Positions 27,345 to 35,631 of a stretch of 64,000 bases of DNA are shown piece by piece. The DNA comes from Hymenobacter norwichensis DSM 15439. Lineage in GTDB: Bacteria > Bacteroidota > Bacteroidia > Cytophagales > Hymenobacteraceae. The translations under genes and the position numbers were made by a program. How positions within the stretch are numbered: position 1 is the stretch's first letter; each line of letters opens with the position of its first letter. Location of the stretch: contig NZ_ATVL01000008.1 in assembly GCF_000420705.1 (NCBI RefSeq), positions 887,718-951,717 on the forward strand, read 5' to 3'. The notes beneath the pieces were generated by a model. That model was not told the DNA's origin. It saw nothing but the letters and a program-made list of their open reading frames with translations, and ran no database searches.

Positions 27345-27402
27345 GCATCCGAACAAAAAAGTGCCGTTCCAGCCACGGAGCAGCGCTTTTTTGTTCGGAT
27401 GC
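27345..27402. terminator. Bidirectional intrinsic terminator
   Basis: GCATCCGAACAAAAAAG pairs with CTTTTTTGTTCGGATGC around a GC-rich centre that forms a second small hairpin (CCGT/ACGG). A- and T-tracts flank the stem on both sides. It lies between the convergent peptidase-permease and sdpI genes. Confidence 0.85.
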
Positions 27403-27483
27403 TTTATTGCGTTGGATACTCCTTCCACCAGTTCACCACCCGTACATAGCCAGACTTTTGTTTACGTACGAACTGTATCCTGT

Positions 27484-28164
27484 TCAGGAACCAGCGTCCG
27501 GTGGGGTAGTTACGGCCTGCATTTCCTTTCTGTAGAGCCAGTAGGAATACGCATACACTACTACCACCGAGCCTAATACCCCCACGATGAGTATGCCCGT
27601 AGCTACTTCCCCCGACCACAGCAGCGCTACAGCAGCACTCAGCAAGCCGGTAGCAAAAAACAGCCACCCCCCCACGCGGTGCACGCGGGCCCAGATGCGC
27701 GGAAACTCCAACGCCCAGGGCGTTTTGAAGCCCACAAAGTAGTTGGGCTGCACGGTGGTGAGGTAGTTGCCCATGAAGGCAAAAAACACCCCAGTAATTA
27801 TGGAAAGACCTTTTCCATTTTGGCTCCCCGAGTGTAGCGCCGTATACAAACTGTACATGCTCAGTCCGCTCGTCAGCGCTACCGAGGCCAGAATCATCTT
27901 CTGATAGTTGACGTTGCTGGCTTTCAGTTGCTTCTTTGGGTCGAGGCGGGGCAGGAAGGTCAGCAGCAGATATATTCCAGCAGGCAAGCCCAGACACAGC
28001 AGCCAAATGGATTGCTTGCCGGTGTAGCCGTTGGCGTTGCCGCCGGTATCGAAGTGGGTAGGAATTTGGGTCGGCAGGGCGTCCCAAGTAATAGCCAGGT
28101 AAGCGGTAGGCAGCACCAGCAACACCAGCGTAAGCAAAGACCAAACGGAGAACTTGATTTTCAT
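27484..28164 (-). CDS. sdpI: SdpI-family immunity-like membrane protein
   Basis: Integral membrane protein of 226 residues with an N-terminal DUF1648 segment (LPTQIPTHFDTGGNANGY, about 30-47) and an SdpI core (about 110-200; NYFVGFKTPWALEFPRIWARVHR). In Bacillus subtilis SdpI protects against the SDP toxin and, with bound toxin, sequesters the repressor SdpR; that role is carried over here only by family. It is third in a minus-strand set with sdpR and a DUF1648 protein. A GTTAGATA word at 28178-28185, just upstream, matches the half-site of the sdpR operator. No toxin gene is nearby. Confidence 0.88.
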   Translation of the reverse strand: MKIKFSVWSLLTLVLLVLPTAYLAITWDALPTQIPTHFDTGGNANGYTGKQSIWLLCLGLPAGIYLLLTFLPRLDPKKQLKASNVNYQKMILASVALTSGLSMYSLYTALHSGSQNGKGLSIITGVFFAFMGNYLTTVQPNYFVGFKTPWALEFPRIWARVHRVGGWLFFATGLLSAAVALLWSGEVATGILIVGVLGSVVVVYAYSYWLYRKEMQAVTTPPDAGS

Positions 28165-28177
28165 GGTAGTGAAGTTT

Positions 28178-28190
28178 GTTAGATAAGCTT
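28178..28190 (-). promoter_or_regulatory. Candidate SdpR half-site upstream of sdpI
   Basis: GTTAGATA at 28178-28185 repeats the arm word of the operator at 28794-28819 (GTTAG[GA]TATTT), and is followed by a short palindrome GATAAGCTTTATC. It lies 14 nt before the sdpI start. Suggests sdpI may also be controlled directly. Confidence 0.35.
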
Positions 28191-28195
28191 TATCA

Positions 28196-28534
28196 CTATA
28201 AACCAGGGGAGACTACACGGTACAGAACAGCCAGTATCATCACACTAAAAGCAATTACCAACACAGCTCGAAGCTGGCGCTGACGACAGCTTCGCCATAA
28301 GTGAAATCCAGTGCGGTGTACTTGCGGTATAAACGTCAGGGCGCAATACAACACCAAGGGCAATGTGGCTACCTCTCGTAGCCATTGCTGATCAGCAAAC
28401 CTATCGGCATGGCCGTTGGTGTAGTGCATAGGTACCTGCGTGGGAAGCAGGGCATCGAGATAATAGCACAACAACAAAGGCAACGCTGCAATCAAGGCCA
28501 CTACCACTCCTCCTAAAAGGCTCTGATTTTTCAT
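28196..28534 (-). CDS. DUF1648-type small membrane protein
   Basis: 112 residues with three hydrophobic helices. LLPTQVPMHYTNGHADRFAD (split here by eye) matches the same DUF1648 segment as in the SdpI protein next door, but the SdpI core is missing. It overlaps the sdpR stop by 4 nt (28531-28534), so it is translationally coupled to the repressor. It may be a truncated paralogue of SdpI or a separate accessory immunity protein. Confidence 0.75.
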   Translation of the reverse strand: MKNQSLLGGVVVALIAALPLLLCYYLDALLPTQVPMHYTNGHADRFADQQWLREVATLPLVLYCALTFIPQVHRTGFHLWRSCRQRQLRAVLVIAFSVMILAVLYRVVSPGL

Positions 28535-28788
28535 GGCTTTTGAAATTGCAGCAGCCAGCCCAGCAGCTCGTCCATCACCGTCATGTTGAGCGTGTAAGTC
28601 ACGAACTGGCCCTGTTTATCGCTGCTCACCAGATCGGCTTGGCGGAGCAGGTCGAGGTGGTGGCTGATGGTGGGTTTTGAGAACTGAAAATGGTCGGCTA
28701 TTTCCCCGGCCGTGCGCGGCTGCTCACGCAGCAGCTCCAAAATGGCGCGGCGCGTGGGGTCGTTGAGGGCTTTGAAGAGGGCGTTCAA
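28531..28788 (-). CDS. sdpR: ArsR-family autorepressor, SdpR type
   Basis: Winged-helix repressor of 85 residues, the usual SdpR length. It begins with MNALFKALNDPTRRAILELL and shows the recognition helix FSKPTISHHLDLLRQADLV. No metal-binding Cys pair is seen, in line with SdpR rather than SmtB-type proteins. It is first in the sdpR-DUF1648-sdpI set and has a 26-nt inverted repeat 6 nt before its start codon, the likely autoregulatory operator. Confidence 0.92.
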   Translation of the reverse strand: MNALFKALNDPTRRAILELLREQPRTAGEIADHFQFSKPTISHHLDLLRQADLVSSDKQGQFVTYTLNMTVMDELLGWLLQFQKP

Positions 28789-28793
28789 TTGCA

Positions 28794-28819
28794 GTTAGGT
28801 ATTTAGACAAATATCTAAC
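28794..28819 (-). promoter_or_regulatory. Probable SdpR operator
   Basis: GTTAGGTATTT, 4-nt spacer AGAC, AAATATCTAAC: two 11-nt arms with one mismatch. It ends 6 nt from the sdpR ATG, an ideal place to block transcription. The half-word GTTAGATA recurs before sdpI. Confidence 0.75.
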
Positions 28820-28862
28820 TATTTTTCACATCAGCAATACTGCTGGGCTACTTATTTCCACC

Positions 28863-28904
28863 ACGAAAAAGCGGCACCTGATGCATCAGGTGCCGCTTTT
28901 TCGT
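28863..28904. terminator. Bidirectional intrinsic terminator
   Basis: A perfect 42-nt palindrome (21 nt per side, no spacer) with core GCGGCACCTGATG flanked by ACGAAAAA and TTTTTCGT. It lies downstream of the gene at 28920 (minus strand) and upstream of the sdp operon, insulating the two. Confidence 0.88.
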
Positions 28905-28919
28905 TGCTATGAATCTTTA

Positions 28920-29354
28920 TTAACTACGTTTATACTGTTGTAATACCTGACTTATTTTCTCTTTGGGGCCACTTAATCCTGAGAGAGTAATTACCTCAAG
29001 TTGCTTTTGGGTTTGACGGTTTTTAATAATCAAAATCTCAAAAGAACCAGCTTTTCCAGTGGCAACTGAATCAAGCACAGCCTGAATGTGCTTCCAAGGA
29101 AGAAACCCAAGCTTGGGAGTCCACAAGCCAACAGGCCCGAGCTTCAAGGCAACGTCTGTATTTAGTAAATTAATCACGCTTATTGCCCAGAGGGCAATAC
29201 CTGCGAGCGTAGCACCGGCCACAACAGCTACATTAAGTGGGCTTTGAACACCACCCCATGCGGCAAGTACAAAGCTGATTGAGCCGAAAAATAAACCGAG
29301 ATACCCGCCAGTAGGAGAATTGAGAAAAACGTAGGGATAGTCTTTCGGCTCCAC
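28920..29354 (-). CDS. Membrane protein of unknown function, PH-like tail
   Basis: 144 residues; not recognised. Two hydrophobic helices (about 15-33 and 40-62) are followed by a soluble C-terminal part with alternating strands (LKLGPVGLWTPKLGFLPWKHIQ and ITLSGLSGPKEKISQVL), as in small bacterial PH-like (DUF304-type) proteins. This is a guess from pattern. It lies 2 nt after aspS on the same strand and is probably co-transcribed. Its codons look less GC-rich than its neighbours, which may hint at later arrival. Confidence 0.75.
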   Translation of the reverse strand: MEPKDYPYVFLNSPTGGYLGLFFGSISFVLAAWGGVQSPLNVAVVAGATLAGIALWAISVINLLNTDVALKLGPVGLWTPKLGFLPWKHIQAVLDSVATGKAGSFEILIIKNRQTQKQLEVITLSGLSGPKEKISQVLQQYKRS

Positions 29355-29356
29355 TC

Positions 29357-31120
29357 CTACCTCCCAACTACCGCCGTTTTAATGCTCAGTTCCTTCAACT
29401 GCACTTCCGAAATCTGCGAAGGCGAGTCAATCATAACGTCGCGGCCGGAATTGTTCTTGGGGAAGGCAATGAAGTCGCGGATGGAATCGGCGCCGCCGAA
29501 GAGGCTGCACAGGCGGTCGAAGCCGAAGGCAATGCCACCGTGGGGCGGGGCGCCGTACTCGAAGGCGTCGAGTAGGAAGCCGAATTGGGCTTTGGCTTCT
29601 TCATCGGAGAAACCGAGCAAGCTGAACATGCGGGCCTGCACGGCGCGGTCATGAATCCGGATGGAGCCGCCACCCACTTCTACGCCGTTGATTACCATGT
29701 CGTAGGCGTTGGCGCGTACCTCCCCTATCGTGTCGGGGTTGTCGAGCAGGGCCATATCCTCGGGCTTGGGCGAGGTGAAGGGGTGGTGCATAGCGAAGTA
29801 GCGTCCTTCTTCCTCGATGTATTCGAGCAGCGGGAAGTCCACCACCCATAGCGCCGAGAAGACGTCTTTGTTGCGCAAGCCGAGGCGCTGGCCCATTTCC
29901 AGGCGCAGTTCCGAAAGGGCTTTGCGGGTTTTGTTCGGCTCACCGGCCAGCACCAGCAGCAAGTCACCGGGCTGGGCATTGAAGGCGGCTTTCCACTGCT
30001 GAAGCTGCTCCTGCTCGTAGAACTTGTCCACCGACGACTTCACGGAGCCATCGGCTTCAACGCGGGCATACACCAGGCCGGTAGCGCCAATCTGCGGGCG
30101 TTTCACGTACTCGGTTAGCTCGTCGAGCTGCTTGCGGGTGTAGCTGGCCGCGCCGGTAGCGCAGATGCCTACTACCAGGCCGGCGGCTTCGAATACTGGA
30201 AAATTGTGGCCTTTTACCAGGTCGTTCAGCTCCACGAACTTCATTTCGAAGCGTGTATCGGGCTTGTCGTTACCGTAGAAGCGCATGGCATCCTGGTAGG
30301 TCATGCGGGGCAGCGTCCCGATTTCCAGGCTCTTCACTTCGCGGAAGAGGTACTGCACTAGGCCTTCGAAGGTGTTGAGGATGTCTTCCTGCTCCACAAA
30401 CGACATTTCGCAGTCTATCTGCGTGAACTCCGGCTGACGGTCGGCGCGCAGGTCTTCGTCGCGGAAGCACTTCACGATTTGGAAGTACCGGTCGAAGCCC
30501 GACACCATGAGCAGCTGCTTGAACGTCTGGGGCGACTGGGGCAGGGCGTAGAACTCGCCGGGGTTCATGCGGGACGGCACCACAAAGTCGCGGGCGCCTT
30601 CGGGCGTGCTTTTGATGAGCACGGGCGTCTCCACTTCAATAAACTCCTGGCCATCGAGGTAGCGGCGGGTGGCCTGGGCCACGCGGTGGCGCAGCATTAG
30701 GTTCTGGCGCACCGTGTTGCGGCGCAAATCTAGGTAGCGGTACTTCATCCGCAGGTCGTCGCCGCCATCGGTTTCGTCTTCGATGAGGAAGGGCGGCAGC
30801 TTGGCCGGGTTGAGCACGTCAATCTTCTCCACCCGAATTTCGATGCCGCCGGTGGGCATCTTGTCGTTTTTGGAGTAGCGCTCGGCTACTTTACCGGTCA
30901 CGCTCAGCACGAATTCGCGGCCCAGCTGGCGGGCTTGCTCGCGTACGGAGTCGGCTTCTTGGCCTTCTTCCAGCGTGAGCTGCGTGAGGCCGTACCGGTC
31001 GCGCAGATCCACCCACAGAATGCCGCCTTTGTCGCGGGTGCGCTGTACCCAGCCGCAGAGCGTTACGGTTTCATTGATGTGTTCGGGGCGAAGTTCGCCG
31101 CAAGTGTGCGTCCGGAGCAT
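29357..31120 (-). CDS. aspS: Aspartate-tRNA ligase
   Basis: Class II aminoacyl-tRNA synthetase charging tRNA-Asp. 587 residues, normal for the bacterial type. Seen: OB-fold anticodon domain (about 15-105; [14 protein letters not shown]), class II motif 2 region [18 protein letters not shown], the bacterial GAD insert (about 290-410), and motif 3 [20 protein letters not shown]. Nothing in the sequence decides whether it is discriminating or also charges tRNA-Asn. Confidence 0.97.
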   Translation of the reverse strand: MLRTHTCGELRPEHINETVTLCGWVQRTRDKGGILWVDLRDRYGLTQLTLEEGQEADSVREQARQLGREFVLSVTGKVAERYSKNDKMPTGGIEIRVEKIDVLNPAKLPPFLIEDETDGGDDLRMKYRYLDLRRNTVRQNLMLRHRVAQATRRYLDGQEFIEVETPVLIKSTPEGARDFVVPSRMNPGEFYALPQSPQTFKQLLMVSGFDRYFQIVKCFRDEDLRADRQPEFTQIDCEMSFVEQEDILNTFEGLVQYLFREVKSLEIGTLPRMTYQDAMRFYGNDKPDTRFEMKFVELNDLVKGHNFPVFEAAGLVVGICATGAASYTRKQLDELTEYVKRPQIGATGLVYARVEADGSVKSSVDKFYEQEQLQQWKAAFNAQPGDLLLVLAGEPNKTRKALSELRLEMGQRLGLRNKDVFSALWVVDFPLLEYIEEEGRYFAMHHPFTSPKPEDMALLDNPDTIGEVRANAYDMVINGVEVGGGSIRIHDRAVQARMFSLLGFSDEEAKAQFGFLLDAFEYGAPPHGGIAFGFDRLCSLFGGADSIRDFIAFPKNNSGRDVMIDSPSQISEVQLKELSIKTAVVGR

Positions 31121-31127
31121 GATGTTA

Positions 31128-31206
31128 CGGTATCAAGTATTTGGTAATAAGTATCAAGTATTGAAGAAAAGCACCGAAACGTACTCTCTTCTACTTACTT
31201 GATACT
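31128..31206. repeat. Stuttering inverted-repeat leader of aspS
   Basis: AGTATCAAGTA at 31150-31160 pairs with TACTTGATACT at 31196-31206; TATCAAGTA occurs again at 31131. The set lies between the candidate promoter and the aspS start, so it would form a hairpin in the aspS 5' leader. Confidence 0.6.
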
Positions 31207-31216
31207 ATTCTGAGGG

Positions 31217-31251
31217 CGAAGGTAAGCAGTAAAATCAGGCCTGATTTCAAA
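31217..31251 (-). promoter_or_regulatory. Candidate aspS promoter
   Basis: On the minus strand: TTTG (31251-31248), 23 nt, TACCTTCG (31224-31217), one mismatch from TAnnTTTG. The spacer holds the 16-nt palindrome AAATCAGGCCTGATTT at 31232-31247, which could be an operator. Leader length would be about 90 nt. Confidence 0.45.
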
Positions 31252-31423
31252 TTTTGCGACCTTTGGGATGGTAGCACCCGCAGGCAGTTCTGCGCAAACT
31301 TCCTTTTCAACTTATTTTCGAGCGTTTCGGCGCTTCCCGTGCAAATTGGTACGGAGTATGCAAAACGCCCAACCAACCACGTCCTTCTTTCTGCCTGGCC
31401 TTCTCTTACCTCTCTAGTTTATC

Positions 31424-31876
31424 ATGAAACGCTCCGCTCTTCTACTCCTGGCTGCCGCCCTGTTCTCCTTCTCCGCGCAGGCCCAAACCAAAGTTAAAAC
31501 CAAAGCCAAGGCCGCCGATGGCACCGAAGTAAAAACCAAGTCGAAGGCGGATGATGTGGTGCTGAATGGCCCCATCAAGCGCGTAGAAACCTTGTCGGGC
31601 ATCGATATTTTCCCGGCCAGCGGCGGGCAGAGCATCATGCTCAGCTTCACCCAGCAATTCACTAAGCCCGGCACGCTGGTGATGACCAACTACAAAAACC
31701 AGCCGGTGTACACCACCGCCCTCGACCCCGCCAACAACACCGGCGAGCCGGTAGACCTGGGCCGCATTCCGGCCGGCAACTACCTCATCGAAGCCAAAAC
31801 CGGCAACTACGTGTACTGGAAGAAAGTGAAAGTCACGTATCCGTCGCCCGCCGTTACCAAGAAAAAGCGCCGCTAA
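31424..31876 (+). CDS. Secreted protein of unknown function
   Basis: 150 residues; not recognised. A clear signal peptide ends SFSAQAQ (about residue 21), followed by a Lys/Thr-rich low-complexity stretch (KVKTKAKAADGTEVKTKSK), then a compact beta-rich domain (about 50-140) resembling the T9SS/FN3-like tails that end in VKVTY. It ends in a basic KKKRR. Its own terminator follows. The 303-nt gap before it (31121-31423) holds the aspS leader and promoter and otherwise nothing clear. Confidence 0.75.
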   Translation: MKRSALLLLAAALFSFSAQAQTKVKTKAKAADGTEVKTKSKADDVVLNGPIKRVETLSGIDIFPASGGQSIMLSFTQQFTKPGTLVMTNYKNQPVYTTALDPANNTGEPVDLGRIPAGNYLIEAKTGNYVYWKKVKVTYPSPAVTKKKRR

Positions 31877-31901
31877 TTGACCTTGAAACTTGTTTGCGCA
31901 G

Positions 31902-31928
31902 CTCCGAAGTTATCCGCTTCGGAGTTTT
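31902..31928 (+). terminator. Intrinsic terminator
   Basis: CTCCGAAG, 7-nt loop, CTTCGGAG followed by TTTT. It ends the secreted-protein gene at 31424. Confidence 0.8.
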
Positions 31929-31994
31929 GCGTTTATCGGCACCTGCACCAAGCACAAGCTTAGCGCGGCATCCTCCGTACCTTTCCGCCCTGTT

Positions 31995-32561
31995 ATGAAA
32001 ACCACCTCTCGTTTCTCTTTTATTGCCCCGCTCCTGCTGGCGGTGCTGGTGCTGGCAGCTTTTGTCGCGCCCAAGCTCAAGAAAACCTCCGTCAGCAAGA
32101 ACATATCCGTCGGCGTGCCCGAAGGCTTCACGGCCCTGCCCGACGATGGTATTGCGGTGAAATACCCTTCGCCGCGCAAGCCGCTGGCTGTGTTCAGCAA
32201 CGCCAACGGCCGCGTCGATTTCAGCGTGGCCCAAAAGCCCAGCACGTTCAGCAACCGGGATTATGGCCTGCTGCTCAAAATCTACAAGGCCAGCATCCAG
32301 AACATGTATTCCAAGGTGGACTTCCTGACCGAGGACATCCGCACCATCAACAAGCGTGATTTTGTGGTGCTGGAGTTCGTGTCGTCGGTGGCCGACAACC
32401 GCCGAGGCAGCAACCTAGCGCCCATCCGCCGCTACCAGATGGTACAATATGCCATTGAAGGCGACCAGCTCACGGTCTTCACCTTCGTAGCTCCCGCCGA
32501 CGAGCAGGCCCAATGGCAACCCACCGCCCAAGCCGTGATGAGCAGCATTGTAATGAAGTAG
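31995..32561 (+). CDS. Membrane-anchored or secreted protein of unknown function
   Basis: 188 residues from the ATG at 31995; the longer frame from 31890 would be translated through the preceding terminator. An N-terminal hydrophobic helix (about 8-25) is followed by KKTSVSKNISVGVPEGF and a domain that looks like the PsbP/DUF1795 fold (short strands, YPSPRKPLAVFSNANG, VLEFVSSVADNR, VFTFVAPADEQAQW). This fold guess is weak. A near-consensus TACCTTTC at 31978-31985 lies 9 nt before the ATG. Confidence 0.75.
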   Translation: MKTTSRFSFIAPLLLAVLVLAAFVAPKLKKTSVSKNISVGVPEGFTALPDDGIAVKYPSPRKPLAVFSNANGRVDFSVAQKPSTFSNRDYGLLLKIYKASIQNMYSKVDFLTEDIRTINKRDFVVLEFVSSVADNRRGSNLAPIRRYQMVQYAIEGDQLTVFTFVAPADEQAQWQPTAQAVMSSIVMK

Positions 32562-32576
32562 ATTAGACCGTTAGCC

Positions 32577-32689
32577 CGTCATGCAGAGCATGTGGCGCAT
32601 CAAGCCAGGGACGAAGCATCTCTCCTGCTGACACCAGATTACTAACTCAACCTCAGCCCGCGAGATGCTTCGCTGCGCTCTGCATGACG
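32577..32689. repeat. Dispersed palindromic repeat, family A, copy 3
   Basis: CGTCATGCAGAGC at the left end and GCTCTGCATGACG at the right end are exact reverse complements; inner arms GAAGCATCTC / GAGATGCTTC also pair. The loop is unique. It ends 10 nt before tadA. Confidence 0.92.
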
Positions 32690-32699
32690 GTTTGTAAAC

Positions 32700-33146
32700 A
32701 TGCCGCTTTCCCTTCACTCCCACGAAGCCTACATGCGCGAAGCCCTAAAGCAGGCGCGGTACGCCTTTGCGGAAGAAGAAATTCCGATTGGGGCGGTGGT
32801 GGTGCTGGATAAGCAGATTATTGCGCGAGCCTACAACCAAACCGAAAAGCTGCGCGACGTGACGGCCCACGCTGAAATGCTGGCCCTTACGGCCGCCGCC
32901 AACCACCTCGGCAACAAGTACCTCACCGACTGCACCCTCTACGTCACGATAGAGCCTTGCGTGATGTGCGCCGGCGCTACCGCCTGGGCTCAGATCCGGC
33001 GGGTAGTGTACGGCGCCGACGAGTTGAAGGTGGGCTTTCGGCGGCACGGCAACCTATTGCACCCCAAGGCTGAGCTGGTGCGCGGTGTGCTGGCCGAAGA
33101 GTGCAGCGCCTTAATGCAGGAGTTTTTCGCGCGGAAGCGGAAATAA
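32700..33146 (+). CDS. tadA: tRNA-specific adenosine deaminase
   Basis: Zinc-dependent deaminase that converts adenosine to inosine at the wobble position of tRNA-Arg(ACG). 148 residues. Cytidine-deaminase-fold motifs: HAEM (H57, catalytic E59) and PCVMC (C87, C90). KVGFRRHGNLL takes the place of the usual GAAGS segment. The start at 32700 is preferred to the Met at residue 12 for normal N-terminal length. It follows a family A repeat. Confidence 0.93.
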   Translation: MPLSLHSHEAYMREALKQARYAFAEEEIPIGAVVVLDKQIIARAYNQTEKLRDVTAHAEMLALTAAANHLGNKYLTDCTLYVTIEPCVMCAGATAWAQIRRVVYGADELKVGFRRHGNLLHPKAELVRGVLAEECSALMQEFFARKRK

Positions 33147-33148
33147 GC

Positions 33149-33156
33149 TACTTTTG
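33149..33156 (+). promoter_or_regulatory. Candidate -7 element for the superoxide dismutase gene
   Basis: TACTTTTG fits TAnnTTTG; a TTTC lies 20 nt upstream as a weak -33 box. It begins at the tadA stop and would give a leader of about 100 nt to the ATG at 33261. Confidence 0.45.
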
Positions 33157-33260
33157 GCCGCTTCCGTAACCCTACCGGGCTTACGGTGGTTATAAAAGCT
33201 GTCGGCCGCTGGCCGATGGGAATAGCTTTTCAACCTTTCCACAATAAACCCTACAACATC

Positions 33261-33869
<609 letters not shown>

Positions 33870-33890
33870 TTACTGGCTTACCACATGCAG

Positions 33891-33926
33891 AAACGGGTTC
33901 GGATGCGTGGCGTCCGAACCCGTTTT
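33891..33926 (+). terminator. Intrinsic terminator of the sod gene
   Basis: AAACGGGTTCGGA (33891-33903), 9-nt loop, TCCGAACCCGTTT (33913-33925) with a short T-run: 13-bp perfect stem. Confidence 0.85.
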
Positions 33927-33977
33927 GCGTTCAGGAGGTTATGATACCCTACCCTTTTCCTGTATTTTGAATTTATA

Positions 33978-34247
33978 ATGGACCCTCAACTTGTAGCAAA
34001 ATCGGCGGGGGCGCTGGCCGATAAGTACCGGCTGCGCCTGGTACTGGCCCTCAGCCGGCAGGATACGCTGAGCTTTGCTGAGGCCCAGGAACTGACGGGC
34101 CTCTCGCAGCCCTGCACCTCGCACCACCTGAAAGTGCTAGCTGAAAGCGGCCTGATTACCACCCAAAAGTGTGGCCGTTGCGTGCAGGTGAAGCTGAACC
34201 GTGAAGTGCTACGGGATCTGTCTGGTTTTCTGAGCGAGCTGGGCTAA
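33978..34247 (+). CDS. ArsR-family regulator with three cysteines
   Basis: Winged-helix DNA-binding protein of 89 residues: helix-turn-helix at about 30-55 (LSFAEAQELTGLSQPCTSHHLKVL) and a wing at 60-75. Cysteines C46, C65 and C68 (QKCGRC) are unlike the ELCVCDL metal site of SmtB/ArsR, but could form a thiol or zinc sensor. Directly downstream on the same strand lies an Old Yellow Enzyme, the usual target of electrophile-sensing repressors such as NemR (a TetR protein, named here only for analogy). Confidence 0.88.
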   Translation: MDPQLVAKSAGALADKYRLRLVLALSRQDTLSFAEAQELTGLSQPCTSHHLKVLAESGLITTQKCGRCVQVKLNREVLRDLSGFLSELG

Positions 34248-34332
34248 TTTTTTCTCTTAACCCATCCAAACATTTAGATTAGTTGATGCTTTATAGCCTC
34301 GTTATTCTTAACCAACCCTTTTGTTTTTCCGC

Positions 34333-35448
34333 ATGGCTTCCCAAACTTTTTCACCAGCCCAGCTAGGCTCGCTTCAGCTTCAGAACCACTTGGCTATGGC
34401 CCCCATGACGCGCTGCCGTGCCCTCGGTAACGTGCCTAATACCCTAATGGCTGAGTATTATGCCCAGCGTGCTTCCGCTGGCCTCCTCATCACCGAGGGC
34501 ACGTCGCCTTCGCCCAACGGCTTGGGCTACGCCCGTATGCCCGGCTTGTTCAATGCTGAGCACGTTGCCGGCTGGAAGCTCTCCACCGATGCTGTGCACG
34601 CTAAGGGCGGCCATATTTTCGTGCAGATCATGCATTCCGGCCGCATCGGCCACGCCCTGAACCTGCCCGAAGGGGCCGAAGCTGTGGGCCCATCGGCAGT
34701 GGCTGCCGCCGGCCAGATGTGGACCGACCAGCAGCAAATGCAGGACCACCCCACCCCCCGGGCCCTGACCACCGAGGAAGTACGCAGCACCATCCAGGAG
34801 TTCGTGCAGTCGGCTAAGCTGGCCATTGAAGCCGGTTTTGATGGCGTAGAGCTACACGGAGCCAACGGTTACCTACTGGAGCAGTTTCTGAACCCCACCA
34901 GCAACCAGCGCACCGATGAGTACGGCGGCAGCGTGCAGAACCGCGCCCGTTTCGTGCTGGAAACCGCCAAGGCGGTGGTAGAAGCCATTGGTGCTGAGCG
35001 CACCGGCATCCGCCTCTCGCCCTGGGGCACGGCCAGCGACATGGCGCACTACCCTGAAATCGACGAAACGTACGCGTACCTGGCTGAAGAGCTACAAAAA
35101 CTGAACCTGGTGTACCTACACCTTGTGGACCACTCCAGCATGGGCGCCCCCGCCGTTCCGGCTGAAACGGTAGCAACCATCCGCCAGAAGTTCACCAACA
35201 CGCTCATCTTGGCTGGCGGCTACAATACAGTAGAGGAAGTGGAAGGCGCCCTCGAAAGCGGCCGCGCTAACCTGGTAGCTATTGGCCGCCCGTTCGTTTC
35301 CAACCCCGACCTAGTTGCCCGCTTAAAGCAAGGCACCGAGCTGGCCCCTTACGACCCCAATACCTTCTATGCCCCCGGCCCCGAAGGTTTCCACCAAGGC
35401 TACACCGACTACCCGGCCTTGGCTGAAACCGAAGCCGCTACCAAGTAA
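34333..35448 (+). CDS. Old Yellow Enzyme-family alkene reductase (NemA-like)
   Basis: FMN-dependent flavoprotein that reduces activated alkenes and nitro compounds with NAD(P)H. The ATG at 34333 gives 371 residues with a TIM-barrel; the TTG at 34321 is less likely. Seen: MAPMTRCRA, the substrate-site HGANGYL pair (HxxN), QFLNPTSNQRTDEYGG, and a C-terminal FMN phosphate region with ILAGGYN and AIGRPFVSNPDL. Direct repeats of CTTAACCxAxCC lie in the 85-nt gap to the ArsR-type gene. Confidence 0.95.
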   Translation: MASQTFSPAQLGSLQLQNHLAMAPMTRCRALGNVPNTLMAEYYAQRASAGLLITEGTSPSPNGLGYARMPGLFNAEHVAGWKLSTDAVHAKGGHIFVQIMHSGRIGHALNLPEGAEAVGPSAVAAAGQMWTDQQQMQDHPTPRALTTEEVRSTIQEFVQSAKLAIEAGFDGVELHGANGYLLEQFLNPTSNQRTDEYGGSVQNRARFVLETAKAVVEAIGAERTGIRLSPWGTASDMAHYPEIDETYAYLAEELQKLNLVYLHLVDHSSMGAPAVPAETVATIRQKFTNTLILAGGYNTVEEVEGALESGRANLVAIGRPFVSNPDLVARLKQGTELAPYDPNTFYAPGPEGFHQGYTDYPALAETEAATK

Positions 35449-35449
35449 G

Positions 35450-35528
35450 CAAGCCTACTTTAACCGCAAAGCAAAAAGCCTCTTCTGTAGCAGAAGAGGC
35501 TTTTTGCTTTGCGGTTAAAGTAGGCTTG
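35450..35528. terminator. Exceptionally long perfect hairpin with terminator core
   Basis: Two 38-nt arms (35450-35487 and 35491-35528) are exact reverse complements around the 3-nt loop TAG. The centre, AAAAAGCCTCTTCTG and its partner, is a typical bidirectional terminator, but typical ones need only the inner 15 bp; the outer 23 bp are extra. It starts 1 nt after the alkene reductase stop codon. Confidence 0.85.
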
Positions 35529-35579
35529 AGTTCAAATTGAGGTACCATGGGGGCTTCACGTCGGAACAGTACATTTACT

Positions 35580-35587
35580 TATCTTTG
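35580..35587 (+). promoter_or_regulatory. Candidate -7 element for the nucleoside permease gene
   Basis: TATCTTTG matches TAnnTTTG. The -33 region is weak (CTTC). It implies a leader of about 160 nt that contains the terminator-like hairpin listed next. Confidence 0.5.
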
Positions 35588-35591
35588 AAGG

Positions 35592-35631
35592 CCCGGTCCG
35601 CGCAAGTGGCCGGGTTGTTCTTTTTTTGCGC
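35592..35631 (+). promoter_or_regulatory. Candidate transcription attenuator in the permease leader
   Basis: CCCGGTCC and GGCCGGG pair (one bulged T) around GCGCAAGT, and TTGTTCTTTTTTT follows: an intrinsic terminator only a few nt after the presumed transcription start. The loop word GCGCAA (35600-35605) is the exact complement of TTGCGC (35626-35631) just beyond the T-run, so an alternative hairpin would destroy the terminator. A further hairpin lies at 35658-35678. Confidence 0.4.

Noticed and set aside
26498..27376. 292-codon open frame on the minus strand at the end of the permease-peptidase gene
   Set aside because: Complementary to the M1 domain, no family features, and runs into the terminator.
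31232..31247. Palindrome AAATCAGGCCTGATTT as an independent operator
   Set aside because: It lies in the promoter spacer proposed for aspS and no matching regulator or second copy was found, so it is mentioned only there.
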